Assembly: GCA_959597175.1 (NCBI GenBank)
Contig: CAUFXM010000002.1
Location: forward strand, 124,001-188,000
Reading direction: 5' to 3'
Length of the DNA stretch: 64,000 bases
Source of the DNA: an uncultured Methanomassiliicoccales archaeon
GTDB taxonomy: Archaea > Thermoplasmatota > Thermoplasmata > Methanomassiliicoccales > Methanomethylophilaceae
Below are positions 16,888-27,234 of this stretch, one piece after another. Both the position numbers and the translations under genes were made by a program. The notes below the pieces were generated by a model, which saw only the letters and a program-made list of their open reading frames with translations, had not been told where the DNA came from and ran no database searches. The stretch's first letter is position 1, and each line of letters begins with the position of its first letter.

Positions 16888-18535
16888 GTGTGCCAGTTGT
16901 CCCTTCTGAAACGGATAGACGAGCTCTCCGGGAGCTCCAGGGTGCGCAGGTCCTGGTTCGTCTTCGCCTGCGCGGTGTTCATCATAGTCATCGTCATCCC
17001 GTCCATCTTCGTCGTCACCAACCTGTTCACGGACTGGGACCTCGTGGACCTGGTCCTGAACAACGACGGCATCCGCGACACGGTGCTAAGCGCCGTGGCC
17101 AACTCGTTCAGCATAGCGTTCATCGTCACGGTGATCGACATCATCGTCGGTCTGCCGATGGCATGGATCATGGTCCGCAAGGACTTCAAGGGGAAGAAGT
17201 GGCTGGACACGCTACTGGACTTGCCCCTGGCGTTCCCCACCGCTGTGCTCGGGATATCCGTCGTGATGTTCTGGATCTCCCCCGACGGGATAGACATTCC
17301 CGGGCTGGGGATCACCATGTCGCCGTACATGATGGTCATCCTCCTCCACATACTGTTCACATACCCGTACATGGTCCGCTCCCTGTCCGCGATACTGGAG
17401 CAGATAGAGCCCAACTTCGAGACCGCGGCGATGACCCTCGGCGCGTCCAAGTGGACGGCGTTCAGGACGATCACCCTGCCGCTGTTCCGCGCCGGCCTGG
17501 CCACCGGGTTCATCCTGTGCTTCGCCAGGTCGCTGTCGGAGACAGGGGGAACGTACATAGCGCTGACCATGATGGGAGTCGAGTCCACTTTCTTCACAGG
17601 CCCGTCCTTCATCAGCTGGCTCAAGAGCGACACCAGCGTGTACACCTCGGATGAGATGATGGGGGCCCAGATCCTGATATCCGTCATCATGATCGTGCTG
17701 GCGCTGATACTCCTGGTGGTCGTGAGGAAGGCGATAGCCGGGTTCCACTTCCCGATGAAGAAGGTCTGGCCGGACCTGGGGAGGAAGCTCAGCAGGGGTG
17801 CTCTCCCGAAGACCAAGGATGTGCTGACCATCGCGTTCCTGGTCGTCGTCGTGCTGCTCCCCGCATTCTACATATTCCTGTACCTGACGCAGCCGGTCCC
17901 GGACATGGACTACGGCATGCTGCTGTCGTCGATCGGCACATCGTTCCTGGTGGCTGGCGTAGCCGTGGCGGTGGACATCGTCATCGGCGTCCCGATGGCG
18001 ATGTACATAGCCAGGCACAAGCGGAGCAAGCTCGGGCAGACGCTAGACGGGCTGGTCAACGTCCCACTGATCATACCCACCACGGCCCTGGGATTCTCCC
18101 TGGCGCTGTTCTGGGGCAGCTTCGGCCTCAGCGACTCCTTCGCTCTGCTCCTGGTGGTTCTGGGGCACATCTCGTTCACGTACCCGCTGGTGGTCAGGAA
18201 CCTGATAGGGGCGATAGAGGAGGTCGACCCCGCATACGAGGAGGTGGCGATGACGCTGGGAGCCAAGCCTTTCCAGGCCTTCAGGAAGGTCCTGTTCCCG
18301 ATAGTCAAGTCGGCGGTCATCGCCGGAGGGATACTGGCGTTCACCAGGAGCCTCGGGGAGACCGGGGCGACCACGGCGATCAGCGACACCGTGAACACGG
18401 TGCCGATATACATCACGCACCTGGTCCAGGACGGGGCGTACACGGAGGCTGCCATGTGCTCCATAGTGCTGATCGCGATATGCTTCATCATAATGATGGC
18501 CCTGAGGGTCGTCACCAGCAGGGGGTCGAAGCGCG

Positions 18536-18543
<8 letters not shown>
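16888..18543 (+). CDS. Fused double-domain ABC importer permease
   Basis: A 551-residue membrane protein made of two homologous permease halves, as in FbpB/ThiP. Each half has a conserved EAA-type cytoplasmic loop: EQIEPNFETAAMTLGASKWTAFRTITLPL (about residues 170-200) and EEVDPAYEEVAMTLGAKPFQAFRKVLFPI (about 450-480). The halves form the whole channel alone. It is followed by two ATPases. No periplasmic binding protein is encoded here. Known relatives move Fe3+, thiamine, polyamines, sulfate or molybdate; the substrate is open. GTG at 16888 or TTG at 16897 are possible starts. Confidence 0.85.
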
Positions 18544-19639
<1,096 letters not shown>

Positions 19640-19640
19640 C

Positions 19641-20726
19641 ATGGCGAGGATAAAGCTCGAGAGGATCTCGATGAGGTTCGGCGACTTCTACGCCGTGAGG
19701 GACATCAGCCTGGACATCAACAACGGCGAGTACGTCACGGTCCTGGGTCCGTCCGGGTGCGGGAAGACGACGCTGATCAAGGTGATATCCGGCATATGGA
19801 AGCCCACCGAGGGGAAGGTCTACGTGGACGGTATGGACGTGACCAACATCCCGATGGAGGACAGGGACGTGGGGTACGTGTTCCAGAACATCGCCCTGTT
19901 CCCGCATATGAGCCTGAGGGACAACGTGGCGTACAGCCCGAGGGTGAAGGACCAGGGAGAGGAGGCGATGGATTCGCTCTCCAGGGAGTATCTGGAGCTG
20001 GTGGGCATGATGTCGCGCGCGGGCATGTTCCCGGACGAGATCTCCGGGGGGGAGCAGCAGAAGGTGGCGATCGCCCGCGCCCTGGCGTCGGGATCCAAGA
20101 TGCTGATGCTGGACGAGCCCCTGTCCGCCCTGGATGCACGCGTCCGCGTGGAGCTCAGGTACGAGCTCCGCAGGCTGGTGAAGAAGCTGGGGATCACGGT
20201 GCTCCATGTGACCCACGACCAGGAGGAGGCGATGTCCGTGTCGGACAGGATAGTCCTCATGCGCTACGGGGCCATCGCGGAGGTGGGTACGCCGCTGGAG
20301 ATATACAGGCGCCCCAGATCGGTTTTCGCGGCCAACTTCATCGGGGAGACCAACCTGCTGGAGTGCACCGTGTCCGACAAGTCGAAGAACGGCAAGACCA
20401 AGGTCAAGCTCAGGGGCGGCAGGGAGGTGAGGGCGTCCAAGACCGACTTCAAGGTCGGGGACCCCGTCGTCATATCCGTGCGTCCGGAGCACGTCTACAC
20501 GGCCAACGACGGCCTGGAGGCAGAGGTGAACTCGGTGGTGTTCATGGGGACGTACTGGAGGGTCCGCACCACCGCGGAGAGCCGGGACTTCATAGAGTAC
20601 AACGTCTCGTCGGACGACGAGGTCCCGGAGCCCGGCGATCACGTGCATTTGGTGTTCAACAAGAAGGCAATAGTGGTCTTCGAGAGGCCGCAGGGCGGCA
20701 TAGAGGGGGAAACCAGACTTGAGTGA
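19641..20726 (+). CDS. ABC importer ATPase 2 (PotA/FbpC-like)
   Basis: A 361-residue ATPase with all motifs standard: Walker A GPSGCGKTT, signature ISGGEQQKVAIARALA, Walker B LMLDEP, D-loop SALD, switch LHVTHDQEEAM, and a C-terminal TOBE-like domain ending VVFERPQGGIEGETRLE. The tail resembles that of ATPase 1 (MPPGGIEEEMRLD), consistent with an ancient duplication. One base separates the two genes. Its 3' end overlaps the DUF47 gene by eight bases. Confidence 0.9.
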   Translation: MARIKLERISMRFGDFYAVRDISLDINNGEYVTVLGPSGCGKTTLIKVISGIWKPTEGKVYVDGMDVTNIPMEDRDVGYVFQNIALFPHMSLRDNVAYSPRVKDQGEEAMDSLSREYLELVGMMSRAGMFPDEISGGEQQKVAIARALASGSKMLMLDEPLSALDARVRVELRYELRRLVKKLGITVLHVTHDQEEAMSVSDRIVLMRYGAIAEVGTPLEIYRRPRSVFAANFIGETNLLECTVSDKSKNGKTKVKLRGGREVRASKTDFKVGDPVVISVRPEHVYTANDGLEAEVNSVVFMGTYWRVRTTAESRDFIEYNVSSDDEVPEPGDHVHLVFNKKAIVVFERPQGGIEGETRLE

Positions 20727-21399
20727 TGATTCGAAGAACATAATCGGATGGTTCGGAAAGAGGAAGGAGGGGGTGCTCCAGGAGGGCATGAGGGCCCATG
20801 CACTGTCGGTGCTGGACTGCGTGACGGAGCTCGGAAACGCCATGCGCTCCCTGGAGAACGGCGACAGGCAGGCGGCCAGGAAGGCGATAGACCGTCTGTA
20901 CGTGCTGGAGCACGAGGCGGACGCCAAGGAGGACGTCCTGTGCAACCAGATGAACATCGGCGAGCTCTCCCCCCAGGAGAGGGAGGACTTCATGCACTTC
21001 GTGAAGAAGACCGACGGCATCGCGAACTGGTGCAAGGAGGCGGCGATACACCTCCAGCTGGTCGATGACGTGGGTGCCGTCATACCCCGGAGCGTCTGGG
21101 AGATGCTGTCGGGCACGGTCTCCGACCTGGAGTCCGAGGTCAACGGCCTCATCAACGCCATCAAGATACTGGGCTCCGGATCGGACGGCCTGATGGAGTG
21201 CATCGAGGGGGTAAAGGACCAGGAGCGCAGGGTGGACGAGGCGTATCTTGCCATCACCCGTGCCATACTGATGTCGGACATGGACTTCAGGTCGATGATG
21301 CTGGCCACAAAGGTTCTGGATGCCCTCGAGGAGGCCGCGGACACCTGCAAGGGTTGCGCCGAGACGATAAGCATTCTTTTCTATGCGAAGAGAATCTGA
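20719..21399 (+). CDS. DUF47/PhoU-like helical protein
   Basis: A 226-residue all-helical protein of the DUF47 type. Paired helices carry the acidic motifs YVLEHEADAKED and EGVKDQERRVDEAYL, at the positions where PhoU-like proteins bind metal, and the C-terminal LEEAADTCKGCAETISIL segment resembles the DUF47 signature. DUF47 proteins normally accompany Pit phosphate permeases. Here it is coupled (TTG start overlapping by eight bases) to an ABC importer, which hints that phosphate or another oxyanion may be the substrate. That is inference only. Confidence 0.82.
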   Translation: MSDDSKNIIGWFGKRKEGVLQEGMRAHALSVLDCVTELGNAMRSLENGDRQAARKAIDRLYVLEHEADAKEDVLCNQMNIGELSPQEREDFMHFVKKTDGIANWCKEAAIHLQLVDDVGAVIPRSVWEMLSGTVSDLESEVNGLINAIKILGSGSDGLMECIEGVKDQERRVDEAYLAITRAILMSDMDFRSMMLATKVLDALEEAADTCKGCAETISILFYAKRI

Positions 21400-21404
21400 G
21401 TCCC

Positions 21405-22754
21405 ATGACTCTCTTCGGGATCAACGGCGTCAGGGGGACGGCCAACAGGGACCTGACCCCCGACGTCGCCCTACAGATAGGCAAAGCCGTCGGCATGACG
21501 TACGGCAGGCGCATCGCCGTGGCCACGGACTCCAGGGATTCCGCGGACATGCTTAGGAGCGCAGTCTCCGCCGGCATGATGGCCGTCGGAACCGACGTCG
21601 TCGATCTGGGGATGCTTCCGACGCCCGCCCTGCAGCACTATGTGGCGACTCATCAGGAGGTAACCGGCGGGATAATGATCACCGCCTCCCACAACCCAGC
21701 CGACCACAACGGGTTCAAGTTCATCGGAGGGGACGGGGTCGAGATCGACCGCACCGACGAGGCGTCGCTGGCCGATTTCTTCGGAACGGAGATCAGGACG
21801 GTCGAGTGGTCCGGGATAGGGGAGATGCGCACAGGCAGCTGCGCAGCCGAGGCCTATGTGGAGTCGGTGGTGTCCAAGGTCGATGCGGAGGCCATAAGGA
21901 AGGCCCGTCTGACCGTGTGCGCCGATCTGGCCAACGGGTCCACCTGCATCACAACGCCAATGCTCCTGAGGAGGCTGGGCGTGACCGTGCTGACGCTGAA
22001 CGCCGACCCGCAGGGGGACACCCCGGGGAGGACCAGCGAACCCACCGAGGAGAACCTCCAGCTCCTGATGGCGATGGTCAGGCAGACCGGCGCCGATTTG
22101 GGCGTGGCCCACGACGCCGACGGGGACCGCACCATATTCGTCACCGGCGAGGGGGAGTATGTCGAGGGGGATGTCAGTCTCGCCCTGATGGCCGGGTACA
22201 TCCTGAGGGAGCGCCATGGGAAGGTCATCACGCCGGTGAGCTCCTCGAAGATAGTGGAGGATGTGGTCGAGAGCAGCGGAGGGCTGGTCAAGTACACCCC
22301 CGTGGGATCCCACATGGTCATACGCAAAGTCGCGGAGAACAAGGCGGTCTTCGGCGGAGAGGAGAACGGCGGGATGGTCTTCCCGGAGCATCAGAACTGC
22401 AGGGACGGCGGCATGGCTCTGGCCAAGATGCTGGAGTGCATCGCCATGGACGGTCCGCTCTCCGACCAGGTGTCGAAGCTTGGGAAGTACCATGACGTGA
22501 AGGACAAGGTGTTTTGCCCCGACTCCAGGAAGGAGGATCTGCTGGAGCACTTCGTGGAGGGTGCAACGGGGTCCCGCACGGACACCACCGACGGGGTGAA
22601 GATCTACTTCGATGACGGATGGGTGCTGCTGAGGCCGTCCACCACGGAGGAGCTGTTCAGGGTGTACTCGGAATCCAAGGATGCCGCGATGGCCAGGGCC
22701 AGGGCGGACAGCTACATCGAGGAGGCGAAGGCGTTCCTCTCTGAGAAGAAGTGA
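21405..22754 (+). CDS. Phosphohexomutase (phosphoglucosamine/phosphomannomutase family)
   Basis: About 449 residues. It has the four-domain alpha-D-phosphohexomutase layout: FGINGVRGTAN at the start, the active-site phosphoserine loop GGIMITASHNPADHNG, the Mg2+ loop DADGDRT, the sugar loop GGEENGGMVFPEH, and the C-terminal phosphate loop RPSTTEELFRVYSE. It interconverts 6-phospho and 1-phospho sugars for activated sugars and glycans. I took the ATG at 21405, giving the canonical N-terminus, five bases after the DUF47 stop. The GlmM, ManB or PGM choice is not certain; archaeal enzymes are often promiscuous. Confidence 0.88.
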   Translation: MTLFGINGVRGTANRDLTPDVALQIGKAVGMTYGRRIAVATDSRDSADMLRSAVSAGMMAVGTDVVDLGMLPTPALQHYVATHQEVTGGIMITASHNPADHNGFKFIGGDGVEIDRTDEASLADFFGTEIRTVEWSGIGEMRTGSCAAEAYVESVVSKVDAEAIRKARLTVCADLANGSTCITTPMLLRRLGVTVLTLNADPQGDTPGRTSEPTEENLQLLMAMVRQTGADLGVAHDADGDRTIFVTGEGEYVEGDVSLALMAGYILRERHGKVITPVSSSKIVEDVVESSGGLVKYTPVGSHMVIRKVAENKAVFGGEENGGMVFPEHQNCRDGGMALAKMLECIAMDGPLSDQVSKLGKYHDVKDKVFCPDSRKEDLLEHFVEGATGSRTDTTDGVKIYFDDGWVLLRPSTTEELFRVYSESKDAAMARARADSYIEEAKAFLSEKK

Positions 22755-22781
22755 GGGTGGAGTTCCCAGCCCCGGGTTCGT

Positions 22782-23000
22782 TCACTGGTTCTTGTTGTCC
22801 CTCTTGCCCTTGGAGAGGTGCCTGTAGTAAAGCCAGATTCCCACCAGGAACAGGACGAATCCGATCACCTGGAATATCGCAGCAATCACGTCCGTCGTCT
22901 GGGAGTCCGCCACGGATACGTAGATCCCCGATAGGACGAATGTCAGAATGCCCGTCATGAACATGACGTTGGCCAATGTGAATTCCTCATGTCTGTCCAA
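22782..23000 (-). CDS. Small two-helix membrane protein
   Basis: A 72-residue protein with two hydrophobic segments (about 10-29 and 37-59) and a basic C-terminus (YYRHLSKGKRDNKNQ). I recognise no family. The start is a TTG preceded by AGAGGTG. A strong minus-strand TATA (CATATATATAG, about 23046-23056) gives it its own promoter. It converges on the phosphohexomutase gene with a 27-base gap. Confidence 0.65.
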   Translation of the reverse strand: MDRHEEFTLANVMFMTGILTFVLSGIYVSVADSQTTDVIAAIFQVIGFVLFLVGIWLYYRHLSKGKRDNKNQ

Positions 23001-23096
23001 TACATCACCTCTGTTTCATGTACAAAGGGATGTTAACAATTCTGACTATATATATGGGGAAAATTTACAATCGCAAAGAACGGAAGACTGGTGCAT

Positions 23097-23960
23097 TCAG
23101 CGCCTGAGGTTCTTGGCGATGACGGCGATGACCTCGTTGACGTACCTGGCGGCGAGGATCGACGTTATCCCAGCTGGATCCGACGGCGGGGACACCTCCA
23201 CCACGTCGAAGCCGGCGAGCCTGTCCCCCACCGCGTTTATGACCTTCTTAACGTCCATTGGCATAAGGCCGAAGGGTTCGGGGGTGCCGGTGCCCGGTGC
23301 GAACGCTGGGTCTATCCCGTCGATGTCGATGGTCAGGTAGATCCTCTCGTTCCTGACGGACTCCAGTGCCTTCCCTATCGCCCAATCGATCCCGTGGTCC
23401 ATGATGTCGTAGGAACTGATGAACGGCACCACGTCGTCCCTGTCCAGCTCCTCCTCGCCTATGGCCCTGGCGCCGAGCACGAAGACGTTATCCAGGCCCA
23501 CGTGCTCCGCCGCCCTGCGCATCACGCAGGCATGGCTGTAGGGGGTGCCGAGGTACTCGTCCCTGGAGTCCAGGTGGGCGTCTATGGATATCACCGCGAT
23601 ATCATCCTTGTCGAAGCTGCGGACCACGGGGATGTTCACGGAGTGTTCCCCTCCGATGACTATGGGGAACTTCCCGTCCCTCACCGCCGGGCCCACGGCG
23701 AACTCCACCTCGGACATCATGTCCTCCGGGAGGACGAAGTCGTCGCAGTTCCCGTAGTCGCAGACAGACGGCAGCTCCTGGTGGACGCCGTGCTCGAAAT
23801 GTATCTCTTCGAAGTTGTAGGAGGCCCGCCTGATCGCCCAGGGGGCCTCCCTGGCGCCTGCCTTGAAGCAGGCGGTGTGGTCGTACGGGACGCCGAATAT
23901 CACGACGTCGGCCTCGTTGTAGTCGGCCTCGGCCCCGGCGTAACCAATCCCGTACGACAT
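23097..23960 (-). CDS. speB: Agmatinase / ureohydrolase family enzyme
   Basis: A 287-residue binuclear Mn2+ hydrolase. Metal ligands are visible in GGEHS, SIDAHLD and TIDIDGIDPAFAPGTGTPEP. It would hydrolyse agmatine to putrescine and urea, a step toward spermidine. It lies 12 bases downstream of the aIF5A gene; aIF5A carries hypusine or deoxyhypusine, made from spermidine (or agmatine in some archaea), so the two are functionally linked. Arginase or guanidinobutyrase activity cannot be ruled out by sequence alone. Confidence 0.88.
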   Translation of the reverse strand: MSYGIGYAGAEADYNEADVVIFGVPYDHTACFKAGAREAPWAIRRASYNFEEIHFEHGVHQELPSVCDYGNCDDFVLPEDMMSEVEFAVGPAVRDGKFPIVIGGEHSVNIPVVRSFDKDDIAVISIDAHLDSRDEYLGTPYSHACVMRRAAEHVGLDNVFVLGARAIGEEELDRDDVVPFISSYDIMDHGIDWAIGKALESVRNERIYLTIDIDGIDPAFAPGTGTPEPFGLMPMDVKKVINAVGDRLAGFDVVEVSPPSDPAGITSILAARYVNEVIAVIAKNLRR

Positions 23961-23972
23961 CGGTTTCAGACC

Positions 23973-24350
23973 TCACATGATCTTGTATCTGCCCATGGCG
24001 ACGAGGTACAGGATCTCCCCACCCTCCTCGACGGGCTGCTCGTGGTCGGGGTTGATTTCGATGGAGATCTGCTCGAAGGTCTCCAGGTCCATCACCATGG
24101 CCTCGTTGCCGGATATGGACAGGACCTGACCCTTCCTCTTGTCGATCATGGGGACCTGCACCTTGGTGCTCACAGGTCCGACAATGGACTTCTTGGCACC
24201 GGTGAAGATGCTCACCGCGTCGATGTTCGCCTTGGCGGACCCGTGCTTCCCGGGTTTCGACGTCGTGATCTTCACGATCTTGCAGGGTTCGTCGTCGACG
24301 TTGACGTACCTTCCCTCTTTCAGCTCTCTGATCTCCTTCATCTCCCACAT
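23973..24350 (-). CDS. Translation initiation factor 5A (hypusine-containing)
   Basis: About 125 residues. The modification loop TSKPGKHGSAK contains the lysine converted to deoxyhypusine/hypusine, followed by a C-terminal OB domain ending LVAMGRYKIM. aIF5A helps ribosomes pass difficult peptide bonds. The start ATG at 24350 has GTGAGA just upstream; a GTG at 24359 would add three residues. It is first in an operon with agmatinase. The transcript likely begins near 24454, so the leader is about 100 nt and includes a 21-codon open frame. Confidence 0.93.
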   Translation of the reverse strand: MWEMKEIRELKEGRYVNVDDEPCKIVKITTSKPGKHGSAKANIDAVSIFTGAKKSIVGPVSTKVQVPMIDKRKGQVLSISGNEAMVMDLETFEQISIEINPDHEQPVEEGGEILYLVAMGRYKIM

Positions 24351-24380
24351 TGGTCTCACTTATCCTATGTTGTTCCCGAC

Positions 24381-24446
24381 TCACGGCCGGATGTTCACTC
24401 CCCCAAGGGAGCAGACGATACGCAGGTCGAATGCGATTGACCTCAT
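24381..24446 (-). other. 21-codon open frame in the aIF5A leader
   Basis: ATG at 24446 to TGA at 24381 encodes MRSIAFDLRIVCSLGGVNIR plus P. It begins about eight bases after the transcription start predicted from the TATA box. A CTCCC/GGGAG hairpin lies inside it. It may be a leader peptide or chance. There is no Shine-Dalgarno, but a near-leaderless start would not need one. Confidence 0.2.
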
Positions 24447-24475
24447 GCTATCTGGCAACCCCATCGCGCATGTGA

Positions 24476-24483
24476 CTATATAG
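24476..24483 (-). promoter_or_regulatory. TATA box of the aIF5A-agmatinase operon
   Basis: The palindromic CTATATAG sits in the gap between the nop5 stop and the aIF5A start and predicts leftward transcription from about 24454. Confidence 0.5.
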
Positions 24484-24509
24484 GCTTGTCGAGGCGCTGG
24501 GTCTGTGGC

Positions 24510-25592
24510 TCAGCGTCTGCCTCCCCTGCCGCGACGGGTCTTCTTGGACTTCTGCGGCTTCTTCGGCGGGTCCGGGTACCTGCGCCGGATGTCCTCCACC
24601 CTGCGCCTGAAATCCTCGTTCAGCCGGTCGCCGATGAACTCCCCGTGGTACTGGTCCACCTTGGCCGCGATGAGCACCTTCCCCGCAAGCGCCCTGGCTA
24701 TCTTCCCGCGCTGCCAGTAGGGGGCCCTGTGGACGTCCGGGTGCTGGTACAGGACGCCGTGCTTGGGCCCCTTCTTGCCGGACCTCAGGTGCCTGAACAT
24801 GGCCTTCTCCGCCCCCAGGAGCTGCACCGTGGAGGAGGGCAGCGAGGCCAGCCTCTCCAGCCCTCCTGCGAGTGAGACCATCCTGGCGGCCAGAGGGGCG
24901 CTGACGATCGCGCACATGTTGGGGCAGGCCTCCTCCACGATGCCCTGGATGTACGCCTCCGTGCGCTCCTCGTCCTCGTAGAGCCTGGAAAGGGTGTCGG
25001 CCAGGTCGCGTATGGCGTCAATGTCCGACGGGTCCATGTCGGCCCCGATCGACTCGATATCCAGCCCCAGCTCCTCGATGACGCCCTCCCTGTCGCCGTG
25101 CATCGCAATCATCTGGGCGTACCTCTCGTCCTTCGCGTAGTCCGCCAGTTCGGGGAAGTGCATGCCGTACCACTCATGGAGCCTCTCGTTGTACAGGTTG
25201 ATGGTGGCGATCTGGTCGTCCAGGCTTCTGATGGCCTGCACCAGGTTCCGGTCCCGGGGTATGGGTTCGGAGGTCCTCAGCTTCCCGAGGCCTATCATGA
25301 CCTCGTGCATGTACTCCGGGGTGTAGCCGTACCTCTCGGGGGTGATGAAGGACGAGTCGAACAGCTCCGGCTTCCCCAGCTCGGACTGCCTCCTGTCGGA
25401 GACGGCGAGCTTCCCGTCCGCCTTGGCCGCTAGCTCCCTCTCCTCTTCCAGCAGGCACCCCCTCTGCATGGATGCCAGCTTCCCGGCCAGTGCGGTCGCG
25501 TCATCCTTGGGCATCAGCCTGCTGTCTATGACCTTCCCGGACCTCTCGTCACAGAGGAAGACCCCGAACCATTTCGTAACGAGTATCGCCAT
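24510..25592 (-). CDS. nop5: Nop5 (Nop56/58 family) box C/D RNP protein
   Basis: About 360 residues. The N-terminal domain begins [16 protein letters not shown]. A central coiled coil is followed by the Nop domain with [46 protein letters not shown] and the [27 protein letters not shown] segment. A lysine/arginine-rich tail ends [11 protein letters not shown]. It scaffolds L7Ae and fibrillarin on C/D guide RNAs for 2'-O-methylation. I used the ATG at 25592, where the canonical N-terminus begins. Fibrillarin, often the adjacent gene, is not in this window. Confidence 0.93.
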   Translation of the reverse strand: [360 protein letters not shown]

Positions 25593-25596
25593 GCGA

Positions 25597-26202
25597 TCAC
25601 ATCCTCGAGAGCTTCTCCACCTCTTCCGCGGGCAGATCCTCGGCATCCCCGACCAGCAGCTGGAGGCGCGCCTGGAACTCAAGCTCCTCCATCCTGTTGT
25701 ACGCCTCCTCGAGCGTCCTGCCCTGCGTCAGGGCCCCGTGCCTCTCCATCAGCATGGCCTTTCTGTCCCCGTGGGCTGCGACGGCGTCGACCAGCTCCTC
25801 GGAACCCGGGGTGAAGTAGCCGATCATCGGAACATCGCCCAGGAGCATGGCGCCCTCCGGCGTGAGGTTGCACCGTACCGGTTGGTTCCTAACGGCAAGG
25901 GCGACGCAGTGCAGCGGATGGCAATGGACGACCGCGTTGGTGTCCGGGTTCATCCTGTACAGCGCCAGATGGAACCTGTGCTCGATCGACGGCCTGCCGT
26001 CGGAGAGGACGCGCCCGTCGAGGGACATCCTCACCATGTCGTCCGGAGCCAGCATCCCCTTGTTCCTCCCCGACGGGGTTATCAGTATCTCGTCGGGCGA
26101 GATGCGGATGCTCATGTTCCCTCCGGCGGAGACCGTGAGCCGCCTGTCGTAGAGCCTCCTGCAGCAGTCTGCCAGCAGCTCGCGGGCGTACCTCTCGTTC
26201 AT
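25597..26202 (-). CDS. Class II aldolase (sugar-phosphate/deoxyribulose-phosphate type)
   Basis: A 201-residue class II aldolase/adducin-fold enzyme. Zn2+ ligands fit AVVHCHPLH and a later MERHGALT, with VSAGGNMSIR and ITPSGRNKG as substrate phosphate loops. Its ATG is one base after the mtnA stop. In Methanocaldococcus the equivalent aldolase cleaves 5-deoxyribulose 1-phosphate (made by the MtnA homolog) to lactaldehyde and dihydroxyacetone phosphate, salvaging 5'-deoxyadenosine. The pairing here suggests the same role, although fuculose or methylthioribulose chemistry is possible. Confidence 0.85.
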   Translation of the reverse strand: MNERYARELLADCCRRLYDRRLTVSAGGNMSIRISPDEILITPSGRNKGMLAPDDMVRMSLDGRVLSDGRPSIEHRFHLALYRMNPDTNAVVHCHPLHCVALAVRNQPVRCNLTPEGAMLLGDVPMIGYFTPGSEELVDAVAAHGDRKAMLMERHGALTQGRTLEEAYNRMEELEFQARLQLLVGDAEDLPAEEVEKLSRM

Positions 26203-26203
26203 G

Positions 26204-27202
26204 TCAGTCCCTCATGAGGTGTATCTGGTCGGGGGTGAGGATCCCCCTCTCGGTGATGAACCCGGTGACCAGCTCCGCCGGTGTGACGTCGAACGCCGGG
26301 TTGAGGGCGTGGGACAGGGAGGGGGCGATCCGTGTGCCGTTCATCACGCACACCTCGTCCTCGGACCTCTGTTCGATCACGATGTCCTTCCCGGATCCCA
26401 TGGAGAGGTCGAACGTCGACACGGGGGCGGCCACATAGAACGGGATCCCGAAGTGCTTCGCCACTATGGCCTTGTCGAAGGTCCCGATCTTGTTGGCGAA
26501 GTCCCCGTTGGCCGCGATCCTGTCCGCGCCCGTGATGATCATGTCCACGCCCTGGCTCATGTAGTACGCCGACGCTCCGTCGGGTATTATCCTGTGCTCT
26601 ATCCCCTCCTGTGCCAGCTCCCAGGCCGTCAGCTGCATTCCCTGCAGCCTGGGGCGGGTCTCCGACACGTACACGAAGAAGTCCACCCCGCGCGAATGGG
26701 CGTCCCTCATGGGCGCCAGCGCAGTTCCCACGTCGACGGTGGCCAGGGCACCGGCGTTGCAGTGGGTCATCAGCCTCATGCCGTCCCTGATGAGGGCTCC
26801 GCCGTACCTTCCGATGGCGGCGCATTTATCCACGGTGGTCTGCGCGTAGCGGTCCGCGGCCTCGACGGGGTCCCTGCCGTCCGCGAGCTCCTCGGACATA
26901 CGGTCCACCGCGTAGAACAGGTCGTACGCGGTGGGTCTTGCGGATTTGATGTCTGCCGCCGCCTTCGCCAGGTCGCAGCCCTTCAGCGCCGCGAGGCACA
27001 TCGCGTAGGCCGCCGTTGCGCCGATCGACGGCGCCCCGCGGGTGGTCATGTTGCGGATGGCCTCCGCGACGTCCAGGTAGTCGTCGAACCCGACTATCTC
27101 GACGCCTCCCGGGAGCTTCCTCTGATCTATCATCATGACCCTGCCGTCCTCGAACCAAACGGCACGGATGTCCTTCTGCACACCGTCAACAACGGCCTTC
27201 AT
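26204..27202 (-). CDS. mtnA: Methylthioribose-1-phosphate / deoxyribose-1-phosphate isomerase (MtnA family)
   Basis: About 332 residues of the aIF2B-like isomerase fold. Markers are TTRGAPSIGATAAYAM near the N-terminus, LMTHCNAGALATVDVGTAL with the catalytic cysteine, ETRPRLQG, and the ITGADRIAANGDFANKIGT loop with the catalytic aspartate. It isomerises an aldose 1-phosphate to a ketose 1-phosphate. I chose the ATG at 27202 because AGGTG precedes it and the TATA (27235-27242) places transcription near 27212, downstream of the longer ATG at 27223. Operon with the class II aldolase; an HTH/V4R regulator faces away upstream. Confidence 0.9.
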   Translation of the reverse strand: MKAVVDGVQKDIRAVWFEDGRVMMIDQRKLPGGVEIVGFDDYLDVAEAIRNMTTRGAPSIGATAAYAMCLAALKGCDLAKAAADIKSARPTAYDLFYAVDRMSEELADGRDPVEAADRYAQTTVDKCAAIGRYGGALIRDGMRLMTHCNAGALATVDVGTALAPMRDAHSRGVDFFVYVSETRPRLQGMQLTAWELAQEGIEHRIIPDGASAYYMSQGVDMIITGADRIAANGDFANKIGTFDKAIVAKHFGIPFYVAAPVSTFDLSMGSGKDIVIEQRSEDEVCVMNGTRIAPSLSHALNPAFDVTPAELVTGFITERGILTPDQIHLMRD

Positions 27203-27234
27203 CTGTTCACCTGACCATCCCAATCCCGTTCCCG

